A program made the position numbers and the translations under genes. Source: a virus. Taken from it: a stretch of DNA of 54,324 nucleotides. This document shows, in pieces, positions 31,909 to 40,732 of the stretch. The notes beneath the pieces are model-generated. The model worked only from the letters and a program-made list of their open reading frames with translations, was not told the DNA's origin and ran no database searches. The stretch spans positions 1-54,324 of the IMG/VR virus record IMGVR_UViG_3300037486_000437; one strand, written 5' to 3'. Within the stretch, counting starts at the first letter, position 1, and every line of letters starts with the position of its first letter.

Positions 31909-33510
31909 ATGCCACGCCGCAAACGCTCGGCCGCGGCCGCGGCGCGCCGGCCACTCAGCGCCGGCGCCGCCATCTACGTCTACGCGCGCGACTCCGGCGG
32001 CGCCCGCCAGGAAGCGAGCGTCGGCGATCAGCTCGCCGATCTGCGCGCCCATGCCGCCGCGCAAGGCTGGGTCATTCTGGCTGAGTTCAACGACGCCGCC
32101 CGCTCCGGCACCGCCACCGCCCACCGTGACGCCTTCCTGGCCATGATCGAACGCTGCCACGAGCACCCGCCGCCCGTACAAGCCGTGCTCGTCTGGCATC
32201 CCGCCCGCTTTGGCCGCGACGAACTCGACCGCCAATACTTTCGCTCCGACCTGCGTCGCCGCGGCATCGAGCTGCTCTCGCTCACCGAAGCCGTGCCCGA
32301 AGGCCCCTTCGCCACCATCATCGAATCGGTGCTCGATCTCAAAGATCGGCTGTTTGTCGATGACATGAGCCGCCAGGTGCGCCGGGGCCTGCGCGCCCTG
32401 GTCGCCGCGGGCTACGCCCCCGGCGGCACGCCGCCTACCGGTTACGTCGCCGAGCGTGTCCAGCGCGGTACGCACCGCGACGGCACCCCGCGCATGGCGG
32501 CGCGCTGGCTGCCGGATCCCGAAGTAGCGCCGCGCGTCAGCGAGGCGTTTCGGCTGCTCGCCGCCGGCCGCACCTATCAGGAGATCGCCGCCATCTGCCG
32601 GCTGCCGCTGCACAGCAAAGCCAGCTATTGGAGCATGTTCCGTAACCGCACCTATCTGGGCATCCTGAAGTTGGGTGAGGAAGAGTTTCCCGACGCGCTG
32701 CCGGCGCTGGTGGACCCCGCCACCTGGGCCGCCTGTCAGGCGCAAATGGGCGACCGCCGCGCGGCCGCCGCCAAAGCGAGGCGCACCGTGAGTGACTACC
32801 TGCTCTCCGGACTGCTCTACTGTAGCCAGTGCGGCAGTCCCCTGATCGGCCAGACCGACCACCGCAACGAGGCCCGAGGCGGCCACGGCTGGCGCAACTA
32901 CCGCTGCAACGGCGTGCTCCCTGATGGCAGCCATTGCCCGGCGCGCCGCGTCGGCGCCGACCGCATTGAGCGCGCCGTGGTCAACCTGGTGCTCGATCAG
33001 GTGCTCACCCCGGCCACGATGCGCGAACTGTTGGCCGAACTGCGCCGCCGCCTGACCGCCGACGATCTCGCTGGCCGGCTGGCGCGCCTGGTCACGGCGC
33101 GCAAACGCCTCGCCACGCAGATCGCCCGGCTGTTGGATAGTCTGGAACAGGGCGGCGGGCCACAGGTGCAGGCCCGGCTCACGCAACGACAAGGGGAATT
33201 GGCGGCGCTGACTGCCGAACATGCCGCGCTGGCGCGCCGGCAACAGATCACGCAACTAGAGATCACCGAGGAAGATCTACAGGCCGTGCTGCTGGCCATT
33301 CGCAGCCAACTGCAGGCGGAGGACATACCGGCGGCACGCGCCGCGCTCGCCTCGTTCGTCGCACGTGTCGTCGTCAATACCGAGCGGGGGGAGGCGGCCG
33401 CCACCAACTTCGAGCTGCAATTCCACCCGCCCGCGGCGGTGTTACAGGTCTACGGGGAGGTGCCCCCAAGGGGCTACCGACTGCTAACCTGTCTCAGCGC
33501 CCCCTACTGA
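31909..33510 (+). CDS. int: Large serine recombinase (phage integrase)
   Basis: A 533-residue serine integrase. The catalytic domain (20-165) has YARDSGGARQEASVGDQ with the nucleophile predicted at Ser29, and WHPARFGRDELDRQYF with the arginines of the active site. The recombinase domain (180-290) is followed by a zinc ribbon with CSQC near 305 and YRCNG...C near 335. A long coiled coil (375-440) and a C-terminal strand region complete it. It would insert the phage genome into a host attB without cofactors. GGGGAG is about 14 bases ahead of the ATG. The usual YxRVSS reads YARDSG here. Confidence 0.92.
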   Translation: MPRRKRSAAAAARRPLSAGAAIYVYARDSGGARQEASVGDQLADLRAHAAAQGWVILAEFNDAARSGTATAHRDAFLAMIERCHEHPPPVQAVLVWHPARFGRDELDRQYFRSDLRRRGIELLSLTEAVPEGPFATIIESVLDLKDRLFVDDMSRQVRRGLRALVAAGYAPGGTPPTGYVAERVQRGTHRDGTPRMAARWLPDPEVAPRVSEAFRLLAAGRTYQEIAAICRLPLHSKASYWSMFRNRTYLGILKLGEEEFPDALPALVDPATWAACQAQMGDRRAAAAKARRTVSDYLLSGLLYCSQCGSPLIGQTDHRNEARGGHGWRNYRCNGVLPDGSHCPARRVGADRIERAVVNLVLDQVLTPATMRELLAELRRRLTADDLAGRLARLVTARKRLATQIARLLDSLEQGGGPQVQARLTQRQGELAALTAEHAALARRQQITQLEITEEDLQAVLLAIRSQLQAEDIPAARAALASFVARVVVNTERGEAAATNFELQFHPPAAVLQVYGEVPPRGYRLLTCLSAPY

Positions 33511-33699
33511 CTGCGGCGCCGGTAGATCCTGCGCGTCAGCCCGCCGCCACGCCGCCGCCAGACGCAACTGATCCGGGCAGAAGGTGCAAATCCGGCGGAG
33601 CACCATGCGGCCATCTTCCGCGATCCAAGCCTCGGCCACTTTGCCGCAGCCTGGCGGCGCCTGCTGCGCAAATGCACAGATGCGTAATGTAGTTGACAT
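33484..33699 (-). CDS. Small Cys-containing protein, end of the tail operon
   Basis: A 71-residue protein (MSTTLRICAFAQQAPPGCGK; AEDGRMVLRRICTFCPDQL) with four cysteines at spacings that could bind zinc. It overlaps the integrase end by 27 bases on the opposite strand. It is the last leftward gene after the tail fibre run. Function unknown. Confidence 0.45.
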   Translation of the reverse strand: MSTTLRICAFAQQAPPGCGKVAEAWIAEDGRMVLRRICTFCPDQLRLAAAWRRADAQDLPAPQSVGGAETG

Positions 33700-33720
33700 C
33701 ACCCCATCCGTTTGCAGGCG

Positions 33721-33918
33721 CTACGGCTGTTGCTCCGGCGGCCCGTCCCCTGCGGCGCCACGCGCGGGCGGCTGGAGTGGCAGCGCGTCAACCTGCCGCT
33801 CCAGCCCCGCGCTCAGCTCCGCCACGCGCGCATAGATGCGCCGCATGTCACCCACGCTGCGGGCTGCCGGCGCGGTGAATGTACCATCGGCGTAAAGTGT
33901 AAAAAGTGCCTCGCTCAT
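33721..33918 (-). CDS. Small hypothetical tail-end protein
   Basis: A 65-residue protein: LFTLYADGTFTAPAARSVGD, a helix (MRRIYARVAELSAGLERQV) and a Pro-rich end. The ATGA overlap with the preceding gene and its place after the tail fibre suggest a minor tail or chaperone function. Confidence 0.5.
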   Translation of the reverse strand: MSEALFTLYADGTFTAPAARSVGDMRRIYARVAELSAGLERQVDALPLQPPARGAAGDGPPEQQP

Positions 33919-34268
33919 GCTGTGCTCCCCAGTGGAATCCCAAACGTGCCCGGCGATGCCGCCTCAATCGCCTGCATCGTCGCGACAATGCCCGCCGCCG
34001 CCTCGCGCAGCGCGGTGATGTAGGGTGCGATAGGTGCCAGCAGCGCGCCGTGGTAGACGAGCAGTTCGGCATCCGCCAGCGGCCCGCCCTCAGCCAGCGC
34101 CAAGTCGAAGGCCGCGTACACTTCCAGCGCCTTGACCAGGTTGGGGTACACCCCGCCGCCCATCACGCTGCGCACGAGGTCACGCTGCCGGATGTACTCG
34201 ACAAACAGGCGTTCGTCTACCTCGTTGCTGATGACAAATCCGCCATCTGGTGCCCTGCTTTTGCTCAT
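33915..34268 (-). CDS. Small protein after the tail fibre
   Basis: A 117-residue helical protein (SNEVDERLFVEYIRQRDLV; NLVKALEVYAAFDLALAEGG; LREAAAGIVATMQAIEAA). AGGAG lies eight bases ahead of the ATG at 34268. Position right after the receptor-binding-type gene suggests a fibre assembly factor or tail accessory; no family recognised. Confidence 0.55.
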   Translation of the reverse strand: MSKSRAPDGGFVISNEVDERLFVEYIRQRDLVRSVMGGGVYPNLVKALEVYAAFDLALAEGGPLADAELLVYHGALLAPIAPYITALREAAAGIVATMQAIEAASPGTFGIPLGSTA

Positions 34269-34276
34269 GGTTGCTC

Positions 34277-37200
34277 CTAACTCTGTTTGACTAGCCCCAG
34301 GTTTTGCAGCGCGCTGATGACGTTGTCCACTGTCGCACCGGCCCCCGTCGCCAGCACTGCGCGCGCCACCGCCGTCACGCCGTAGAAGCCGATGTAGGAC
34401 GTGCTCGCCCCGATTATTACATCGCCGCCGTTGGGATTGAGCTTCAGCGGTCGATAGACTGAGAGGTCGTTTGGCTTCTGCGCCTGAATCCATGCGGGAT
34501 ACGATGTCCCGCCGTCATTGATGATGCCGAAATTGAGTTCGCTGCCAGCCCACGTGCGATCCGTGTAGCCGACGCGCAACATACCATTACGCGTTGTACC
34601 GGACGTAGCTGGCGCATTCAGCGCGCCGCCTGCGTCGAGCGGCAATACTGGCGTGCCATTGACACCGACGCGATTGTTCGTCGTGTCCACGGTGACAATC
34701 GCCGTGCCGCTGGCGTTGCCGAGTTGCAGCGCCGTGGTGCTGTCGGATGCGGGACGGATGGCGCCGCCAGCCATAGTGTAGTTTCCCGATGTATCGAAAG
34801 TATGTTTAGTAACAAGGTTGAATTCAAGGGTTGCCGCGTCCGGCGTAGCTCCAGATGTTGACAGCGATAGTCTTGCCTGGACTCCAGCGTTACCATTTGC
34901 TTGCAACCTGACATAAGCCTTTTTGGCTGATGTTATAGGAACTGATGAGTCTAAAGATACAATTGCATCTGCTGTAGCGTGATATACGCTTACCGAAATC
35001 TCTCTACCCGATGTACTCGTCCATGCCGAAGTTCCCGAAAAGATATTGGTGCCATCCGTAAATCTATAACCAGAAGTGGGCACAAAGCTCGAATCGGCGG
35101 TGAATGTAATCCCATCCGCATCCAGTTTAACATCCCCGCCGCCCGCGTACAGCCGGCCATCCGTGCCGAAGTACACCTGCGCCACGTGCGTGTTGTAGGT
35201 TGCCAGACGCCCGATATCGCCGTCACGCCAGATTTTGAGGCCCGTTTCAGGCCACGTCGCATCACCGTCATGGCCGGTCTGATACGTGCCCTGGTAGATG
35301 CCGCCCGCCGCGCCGATGCTCAGGAAGCCGCTCATGTTCAGCGCGCCGGTGTCCACCACAATCGCCGCCAGGCTCGCCACATAGATTTTGTCGGCGGTGA
35401 CGCTGCCCGGCTCTAGCTCGGACGGAAACGGCTTCCAGGCGCTTGGCGTGTCGGACTGCTCGACCTGCACATGATCGATGTAGAGCGAGCCTTGCACTGC
35501 CGCGCCGCTAGTGATGCTGATAAATAGTCCGCCGATGGCTTCAACGCTGGCACCCCAGGCGACGCGTGCAACGTAACGCTGCCATGCCGCAGTAAGATTC
35601 GGCCGCGCGATCCAGGTTTCCGATGCTGGCGCTGTATTCCAGTAGAGCGCCATGCTCGTTCCAATCGCCGTGCCCACCGCCGCGGCCCACCACGATACGA
35701 CATAGGTCGTATTAGCCAGCCAGTTGCCCTGCACACCGCCGCTAATGACGCTGGTTGTGTATACGCCTTTTACCGTTGTGTTATTGACGGCCCAGGTCAC
35801 GCTCTGATAGTTGCGACCATCGACGCCACCCGCAACGTGCACATCGTAAGCCGTGAACGGTTCCAACGCGACTGAGTTGTTATAGCCCGCCCAACCCGTC
35901 GCCCACCCGGTCGTGCCGCTCTCTACCTGCATGGTGCTATTCAGCAGCAGATTGGCCCCGCCCGCCGTGATGATCAACTTCTCCGCGGCCACCGTGCCTG
36001 GCGACAAATATGTGCCGTCCAAGACGCTGCCCACGCCGGGCGTCAGGGCCCCCGTGATCGTGACCCCCGTCGCCGTCAGCGCACCCGTAGCCGAGACCCG
36101 GAACGGCGCGGCCGCCTTAACGCTGCCGCCGATGTTCAAGGCCCCATCCGTGGCGTCGTTGAGCCACAGTTTGTTGGTGGAGCCGACCACGATGCTACCC
36201 TGCGTTACCGTGATGCCCAAGGCGTCAATGGTCACGCCGCTGGCCTTGATTTTGCCGTCCGAATCCAGATATGCCTGTAGCGCCCCGCTGTTCGTGCCCA
36301 ACCATTTGCCCGTGCGCGTCGCCGGATCGTACAGCCCCACCCAGCCCGTCGCATTGCCGTAATCGCTGGGCGAGGTGAAGTGCGTCGCCGGGTCGATCAA
36401 CTCGATGCGATTGCGCACCCGCACGATGCCCACCTCGCCCTGCACGATCGGCGCGCTCGTGGCGCCGGCCCCGTCACCGCCGACCGCCGCCGATAGGCTA
36501 TCATTCTGCCCGCCGAAATTCACCGTCGCCCGGATGCCGAACTCGCCGGGCGTCAGGCTCATCGTCACCTTGCGCACCGGGTAGTCGCCCACCAGCCCCA
36601 GCGCCGCAAAGCTGACCGAAACTTGCTGCCCCGCCCGGATGCCGAACCGCTCCACCGTAGCTGTGCCCGAGACGCTGCCATAGGCGTACTGCTCCAGCAG
36701 CGCATCCGCCAGGTTCTGCGCATCCGCCAGCGCCGTAATGCTTGAATCAGAGACCTCTTTGTCGAACCACAGATTGCCGTAGGCGGTATAGCTGGCATTG
36801 CTCTGCGCCGTGGCGACCACCGCCGTGTCGCTGCGATAGACCACCACAATTGCCGCTGACCCGGCCGGTGGGCTGGCATCCGGGAAACGGAGCGTGCCGG
36901 CGCTGTAGTTGACCAGCACATCATAGCCGCCGCCGAAGCTGTCATACCAGTCCACGCCGTGGCTCTGCAGCGTGCCGGCGACGGTGATGCGCACGATGTC
37001 CCGGAGCGGCTGCGTGGTCAGCGTGAAGAGCACCGTGCTGCCGTCGCCCGTGAACGTGTCCGTGATCTCCGCCGAGGGCGCCGTGCCGCCGCGCACCGTG
37101 ATGCGATTGTAGATCAGGCTGGCGTCCCGGCTCAGCGCCGGCAACCCCAGCACCGGAAAGTCACTCGACCAGTCGGCGGTCGTCACCAGCGCCAACCCAA

Positions 37201-40200
37201 ACGGCGCTACGTCGGCGCTGGCCGCCCGGAAATACAATTTCTTATCCGCCCGGATCTGCCATTCCCAGTCCGTGCCGGCGTCCTCCGCAGCCAGCGCCTT
37301 CAGGCGCTCCAGCACGCTGGTGAGCTGCTCGCCGTTGGCCGTGAAGGTCGTCAGCGTCGGCCCGGCCGAGACATACGTCGCGGTGTTGAACTCCGTCAGG
37401 CCCGCGGCCGTGAAAGCGTCGGCGATGATGTCCTCGGCCGTGGTGTTGGTCCAGGTGCCCCGGATCAGCGGCGCCCGCCCCAGCCGTGTGCTGTAGCTCT
37501 CGCAGGTCAGCGCCCAGGCGCGATGGTTGCCATTCGCCACCAGCGTCGGCTGCGCCTTGACGACATAGCCGCCGAACTGCGCTACGCCGTCGATCTTGAA
37601 GATCACCACCTGCCACTCCGCCGCCGTGAAGGCGTTGCTCACGTCCTCGATCGTGAAGCGCAGCGTATCCACCTGGCTGCCGGCCACATCCACCCATTGC
37701 AGGCTGCCCCGCTGCAGCAGCGTGATGCGCTCCGTACCGGCGACGGTCAGCGAGAACGTCAACACCTGACTGCTGACAGGCACCGACGGCGAGACCGACG
37801 CCGACGGGCTGCGGCTGCTGGACGGGCTGCGCGAGCTTGACGGTGAGCGCGACGGTGAGCGCGACGGGCTGGTCGATGGTGAAATTGAGCTTGACGGTGA
37901 GCGCGACGGTGAAATCGAGCTTGACGGTGAGCGCGACGGTGAAATCGAGCTTGACGGTGAGCGCGACGGTGAAATCGACGGGCTGGTCGATGGTGAAATT
38001 GAGCTTGACGGCGAGCGCGACGGTGAAGTCGAGCTTGACGGGCTGGTCGAGCTCGACGGTGAGCGCGACGGCGAAATTGAGCTCGACGGTGAAACTGACG
38101 GTGACTCGCTCGCCGACGGGCTGGTCGATGGTGAAATTGAGCTTGACGGTGACTCGCTCGCCGACGGGCTGGTCGATGGTGAGCTTGAGCTTGACGGGCT
38201 AGTCGATGGTGAAACTGAGCTTGACGGTGACTCGCTCGCCGACGGGCTGGTCGACGGTGAAACTGAGCTTGACGGTGACTCGCTCGCCGACGGGCTGGTC
38301 GATGGTGAAATTGAGCTTGACGGGCTGGTCGATGGTGAAACTGAGCTTGACGGTGACTCGCTCGCCGACGGGCTGGTCGATGGTGAAACTGAGCTTGACG
38401 GTGACTCGCTCGCCGACGGGCTGGTCGATGGTGAAACTGAGCTTGACGGTGACTCGCTCGCCGACGGGCTGGTCGATGGTGAAATTGAGCTTGACGGTGA
38501 CTCGCTCGCCGACGGGCTGGTCGATGGTGAAATTGAGCTTGACGGGCTGGTCGATGGTGAAATTGAGCTTGACGGCAATTGCGACGGTGAAACTGAGCTT
38601 GACGGTGACTCGCTCGCCGACGGGCTGGTCGATGGTGAGCTTGAGCTTGACGGTGACTCGCTCGCCGACGGGCTGGTCGATGGTGAAATTGAGCTTGACG
38701 GTGACTCGCTCGCCGACGGGCTGGTCGACGGTGAAACTGAGCTTGAAGGTGAGCGCGACGGTGAAATCGACGGGCTGGTCGACGGTGAAACTGAGCTTGA
38801 AGGTGAGCGGCTCGGTGAAATCGACGGGCTGGTCGACGGTGAAACTGAGCTTGAAGGTGAGCGGCTCGGTGAAATTGACGGGCTGGTCGATGGTGAAATT
38901 GAGCTTGACGGTGACTCGCTCGGTGAAATTGACGGGCTGGTCGATGGTGAAACTGAGCTTGACGGTGACTCGCTCGGTGAAATTGACGGGCTGGTCGATG
39001 GTGAAACTGAGCTTGACGGTGACTCGCTCGGTGAAATTGACGGGCTGGTCGATGGTGAAATTGAGCTTGAAGGTGAGCGCGACGGTGAAATCGACGGGCT
39101 GGTCGACGGTGAAACTGAGCTTGACGGTGACTCGCTCGGTGAAATTGACGGGCTGGTCGATGGTGAAACTGAGCTTGACGGCGACCGGCTCGGTGAAATT
39201 GACGGGCTGGTCGATGGTGAAACTGAGCTTGACGGCGACCGGCTCGGTGAAATTGACGGGCTGGCCGATGGACTGGCCGATGGCGACACACTACTCGATG
39301 GTTCCACCGCCGCGTGCGTGATCGCCAGTAGCGGCCGATAGCCCGCCGTGTCATTGTCTTGCGTGCAGATGTAGATATATTCGGCGCCCGTCGGGGTGGT
39401 GCCAGCTTTGTCGCGAGACGAGCGCAGTCCATAGTATGTGTTGCCGGTTTTACTCGGCCAGGCGGTCGCGAGATTGCCAGAGGTGTATTGCGTATCGGTG
39501 CTGATGCCGCTCGTGCTGCGCCAAATGTTGTCGTCGGCGGCGGCGGATAGGCAGTTGTCGTAAGCCGCCTCCTGGTTGCCTGAGCTAAGCGGGTTCTGCG
39601 CCGACCAATCCTGTTTGACAATCTGGACGTTGAAATCGGTATCGGACACGTCAGTGGCGCAGGTCAGTTTGAGATTGACCTGCGAGATGACATCGGTGTC
39701 TGGAATGGCGCTGGTGCTGAAAACCAGCAGTCCGCGATAGACCCCATAGTATCCGATATAGGTTTGTCCTACGGCTGCGGAGGTGTAGTAGTTATCATAG
39801 GAAAGGCAGTCGCTACGCGCGGTAGAATAGATAAGATCGTGGTTGTATATATACGCATCGGCGCTGCCCGCCGCGTAGTCGGGATCAATCGTCACCGGGT
39901 AGACAGCATCGGCCAGCCAACTGACCGGCACGCCAGTGTAGAGATACTGGATGTTGCCGACCGTGCGCGCATAGCGTTTGCACTCAGCGCGGCTGCCTGG
40001 CCCCACACGGCTATCGTGCGCGCTTGGCGGCGGGAAACGCATCCCGGAGGTCTCAAATTCGTCCAGCCAGCCGTCCGGGAAACTGCTGCCCGTGATCTGC
40101 GTTTCGAGCACCAGCCAGTCAGACAGCTTGACGCCGGGGATGCTGGGCTTCTCGGCAATGACGATTTCCTCTCGCAAACCCTTCTCAGTCAGCGTCAACA

Positions 40201-40597
40201 CGCGCTTCCAAATGCCGTTCTCTGCAATGATCTGGTTGCCGGAAACATGGCCGAGCGGGATCGTGCGATAGCCGACAAAGGTCTTGGTAGCTGGCGTGAG
40301 GATGCCGACGCGCGTCGAGCGGTGGCTATGGTTCTGGCCGACGATGCGCACCGCCCCGTCGAGGCCGATGCGTGTCGCCAGCCCCGGCGCGCCGTACTCG
40401 GTGCCGATGACCTGGAGCGCAGTATCGAGCGGCTGCCACACGCCGTTCGTGTCCTGCCAGTGCGCCGGACTGCCGACGAAATGCGTGATGCGCTCGGTCG
40501 CGCTCAACGCCGCGGTGATGCCGTAGCGATGGCGCGTGAGCACCTTCCCGGCCAGGTCGGGATTGCGTTCGAGAAAGTCAGCCGCCCAATTTGCCAT
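34277..40597 (-). CDS. Giant tail hub/fibre protein with mucin-like Ser/Pro repeat
   Basis: A 2,106-residue protein. Residues 1-430 include YPVTIDPDYAAGSADAY and a DNRLRE/CBM96-like beta domain. Residues about 431-932 are a Ser/Pro repeat built of SPSxSPS units. Residues 945-1350 look like a baseplate hub (FTIEDVSNAFTAAEWQVVIF; LSRDASLIYNRITVRGG; TVERFGIRAGQQVSVSF). Then come a fibre part with GKIKASGVTIDALGITVTQG, a jelly-roll-like domain near 1560-1700 (QGSLYIDHVQVEQSDTPSAW) and a C-terminal LQNLGLVKQS end. It would link the tail tip to the cell surface. It is preceded by a coupled 43-residue gene and a glycosylation cluster. Confidence 0.75.
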   Translation of the reverse strand: MANWAADFLERNPDLAGKVLTRHRYGITAALSATERITHFVGSPAHWQDTNGVWQPLDTALQVIGTEYGAPGLATRIGLDGAVRIVGQNHSHRSTRVGILTPATKTFVGYRTIPLGHVSGNQIIAENGIWKRVLTLTEKGLREEIVIAEKPSIPGVKLSDWLVLETQITGSSFPDGWLDEFETSGMRFPPPSAHDSRVGPGSRAECKRYARTVGNIQYLYTGVPVSWLADAVYPVTIDPDYAAGSADAYIYNHDLIYSTARSDCLSYDNYYTSAAVGQTYIGYYGVYRGLLVFSTSAIPDTDVISQVNLKLTCATDVSDTDFNVQIVKQDWSAQNPLSSGNQEAAYDNCLSAAADDNIWRSTSGISTDTQYTSGNLATAWPSKTGNTYYGLRSSRDKAGTTPTGAEYIYICTQDNDTAGYRPLLAITHAAVEPSSSVSPSASPSASPSISPSRSPSSSVSPSTSPSISPSRSPSSSVSPSTSPSISPSESPSSSVSPSTSPSISPSRSPSSSISPSTSPSISPSESPSSSVSPSTSPSISPSESPSSSVSPSTSPSISPSESPSSSISPSTSPSISPSRSPSSSVSPSTSPSISPSRSPSSSVSPSTSPSISPSRSPSSSVSPSTSPSASESPSSSISPSTSPSASESPSSSSSPSTSPSASESPSSSVSPSQLPSSSISPSTSPSSSISPSTSPSASESPSSSISPSTSPSASESPSSSVSPSTSPSASESPSSSVSPSTSPSASESPSSSVSPSTSPSSSISPSTSPSASESPSSSVSPSTSPSASESPSSSVSPSTSPSSSSSPSTSPSASESPSSSISPSTSPSASESPSVSPSSSISPSRSPSSSTSPSSSTSPSRSPSSSISPSTSPSISPSRSPSSSISPSRSPSSSISPSRSPSSSISPSTSPSRSPSRSPSSSRSPSSSRSPSASVSPSVPVSSQVLTFSLTVAGTERITLLQRGSLQWVDVAGSQVDTLRFTIEDVSNAFTAAEWQVVIFKIDGVAQFGGYVVKAQPTLVANGNHRAWALTCESYSTRLGRAPLIRGTWTNTTAEDIIADAFTAAGLTEFNTATYVSAGPTLTTFTANGEQLTSVLERLKALAAEDAGTDWEWQIRADKKLYFRAASADVAPFGLALVTTADWSSDFPVLGLPALSRDASLIYNRITVRGGTAPSAEITDTFTGDGSTVLFTLTTQPLRDIVRITVAGTLQSHGVDWYDSFGGGYDVLVNYSAGTLRFPDASPPAGSAAIVVVYRSDTAVVATAQSNASYTAYGNLWFDKEVSDSSITALADAQNLADALLEQYAYGSVSGTATVERFGIRAGQQVSVSFAALGLVGDYPVRKVTMSLTPGEFGIRATVNFGGQNDSLSAAVGGDGAGATSAPIVQGEVGIVRVRNRIELIDPATHFTSPSDYGNATGWVGLYDPATRTGKWLGTNSGALQAYLDSDGKIKASGVTIDALGITVTQGSIVVGSTNKLWLNDATDGALNIGGSVKAAAPFRVSATGALTATGVTITGALTPGVGSVLDGTYLSPGTVAAEKLIITAGGANLLLNSTMQVESGTTGWATGWAGYNNSVALEPFTAYDVHVAGGVDGRNYQSVTWAVNNTTVKGVYTTSVISGGVQGNWLANTTYVVSWWAAAVGTAIGTSMALYWNTAPASETWIARPNLTAAWQRYVARVAWGASVEAIGGLFISITSGAAVQGSLYIDHVQVEQSDTPSAWKPFPSELEPGSVTADKIYVASLAAIVVDTGALNMSGFLSIGAAGGIYQGTYQTGHDGDATWPETGLKIWRDGDIGRLATYNTHVAQVYFGTDGRLYAGGGDVKLDADGITFTADSSFVPTSGYRFTDGTNIFSGTSAWTSTSGREISVSVYHATADAIVSLDSSVPITSAKKAYVRLQANGNAGVQARLSLSTSGATPDAATLEFNLVTKHTFDTSGNYTMAGGAIRPASDSTTALQLGNASGTAIVTVDTTNNRVGVNGTPVLPLDAGGALNAPATSGTTRNGMLRVGYTDRTWAGSELNFGIINDGGTSYPAWIQAQKPNDLSVYRPLKLNPNGGDVIIGASTSYIGFYGVTAVARAVLATGAGATVDNVISALQNLGLVKQS
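37800..39305 (-). repeat. Coding Ser/Pro repeat region of the tail protein
   Basis: About 1.5 kb of imperfect tandem repeats with units of 12 to 30 bases that encode SPSTSPSISPSRSPSS-type sequence. The minus-strand frame is the true one: it joins two folded regions without a stop. Repeated long blocks show recent duplication, so the length probably varies between relatives. Confidence 0.9.
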
Positions 40598-40600
40598 ACA

Positions 40601-40732
40601 TCACCTAACTTCGACTACGCATATACGCGCCTGCGTTGTCCATCCACTGACTGCCGGTGCCCAGTCCGACAGCCAGTGGATGGAGGATAGAGCTACCGTC
40701 AAGCCGCCGTCGCCGTCAAAGTACTGTTTCAT
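40601..40732 (-). CDS. Small coupled gene upstream of the giant tail protein
   Basis: A 43-residue ORF (MKQYFDGDGGLTVALSSIHW; WTTQARICVVEVR). Its ATG overlaps the TGA of the glycosyltransferase (ATGA), and its TGA is three bases ahead of the tail protein ATG, so it fits the coupled reading of this operon. An 11-bp inverted repeat sits in its middle. Too short for a family call. Confidence 0.45.
   Translation of the reverse strand: MKQYFDGDGGLTVALSSIHWLSDWAPAVSGWTTQARICVVEVR
40639..40684. repeat. Inverted repeat upstream of the tail protein gene
   Basis: TCCATCCACTG (40639-40649) and CAGTGGATGGA (40674-40684) are perfect inverted partners around a 24-base loop. In RNA this hairpin lies about 40 bases ahead of the giant tail protein start and may tune its translation. 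Confidence 0.55.

Noticed and set aside
31813-33255. 480-codon minus-strand ORF opposite the integrase
   Set aside because: The serine recombinase motifs are on the plus strand; the opposite frame has no domain pattern or ribosome-binding site.
37800-39305. Possible CRISPR array
   Set aside because: The repeats are contiguous, coding and of uneven length with no unique spacers, and no cas genes exist in the window.
37759-39621. Long Arg/His/Gln-rich ORF on the minus strand and VKLSLTVTRSPTGWS-type ORFs on the plus strand across the Ser/Pro region
   Set aside because: These are other-frame readings of the same tandem repeat. Only the frame encoding the Ser/Pro linker connects folded domains on both sides and has a ribosome-binding site and coupled neighbours.
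34277-40597. Diversity-generating retroelement acting on the giant tail protein
   Set aside because: No reverse transcriptase gene and no template/variable repeat pair with adenine-specific differences was seen.
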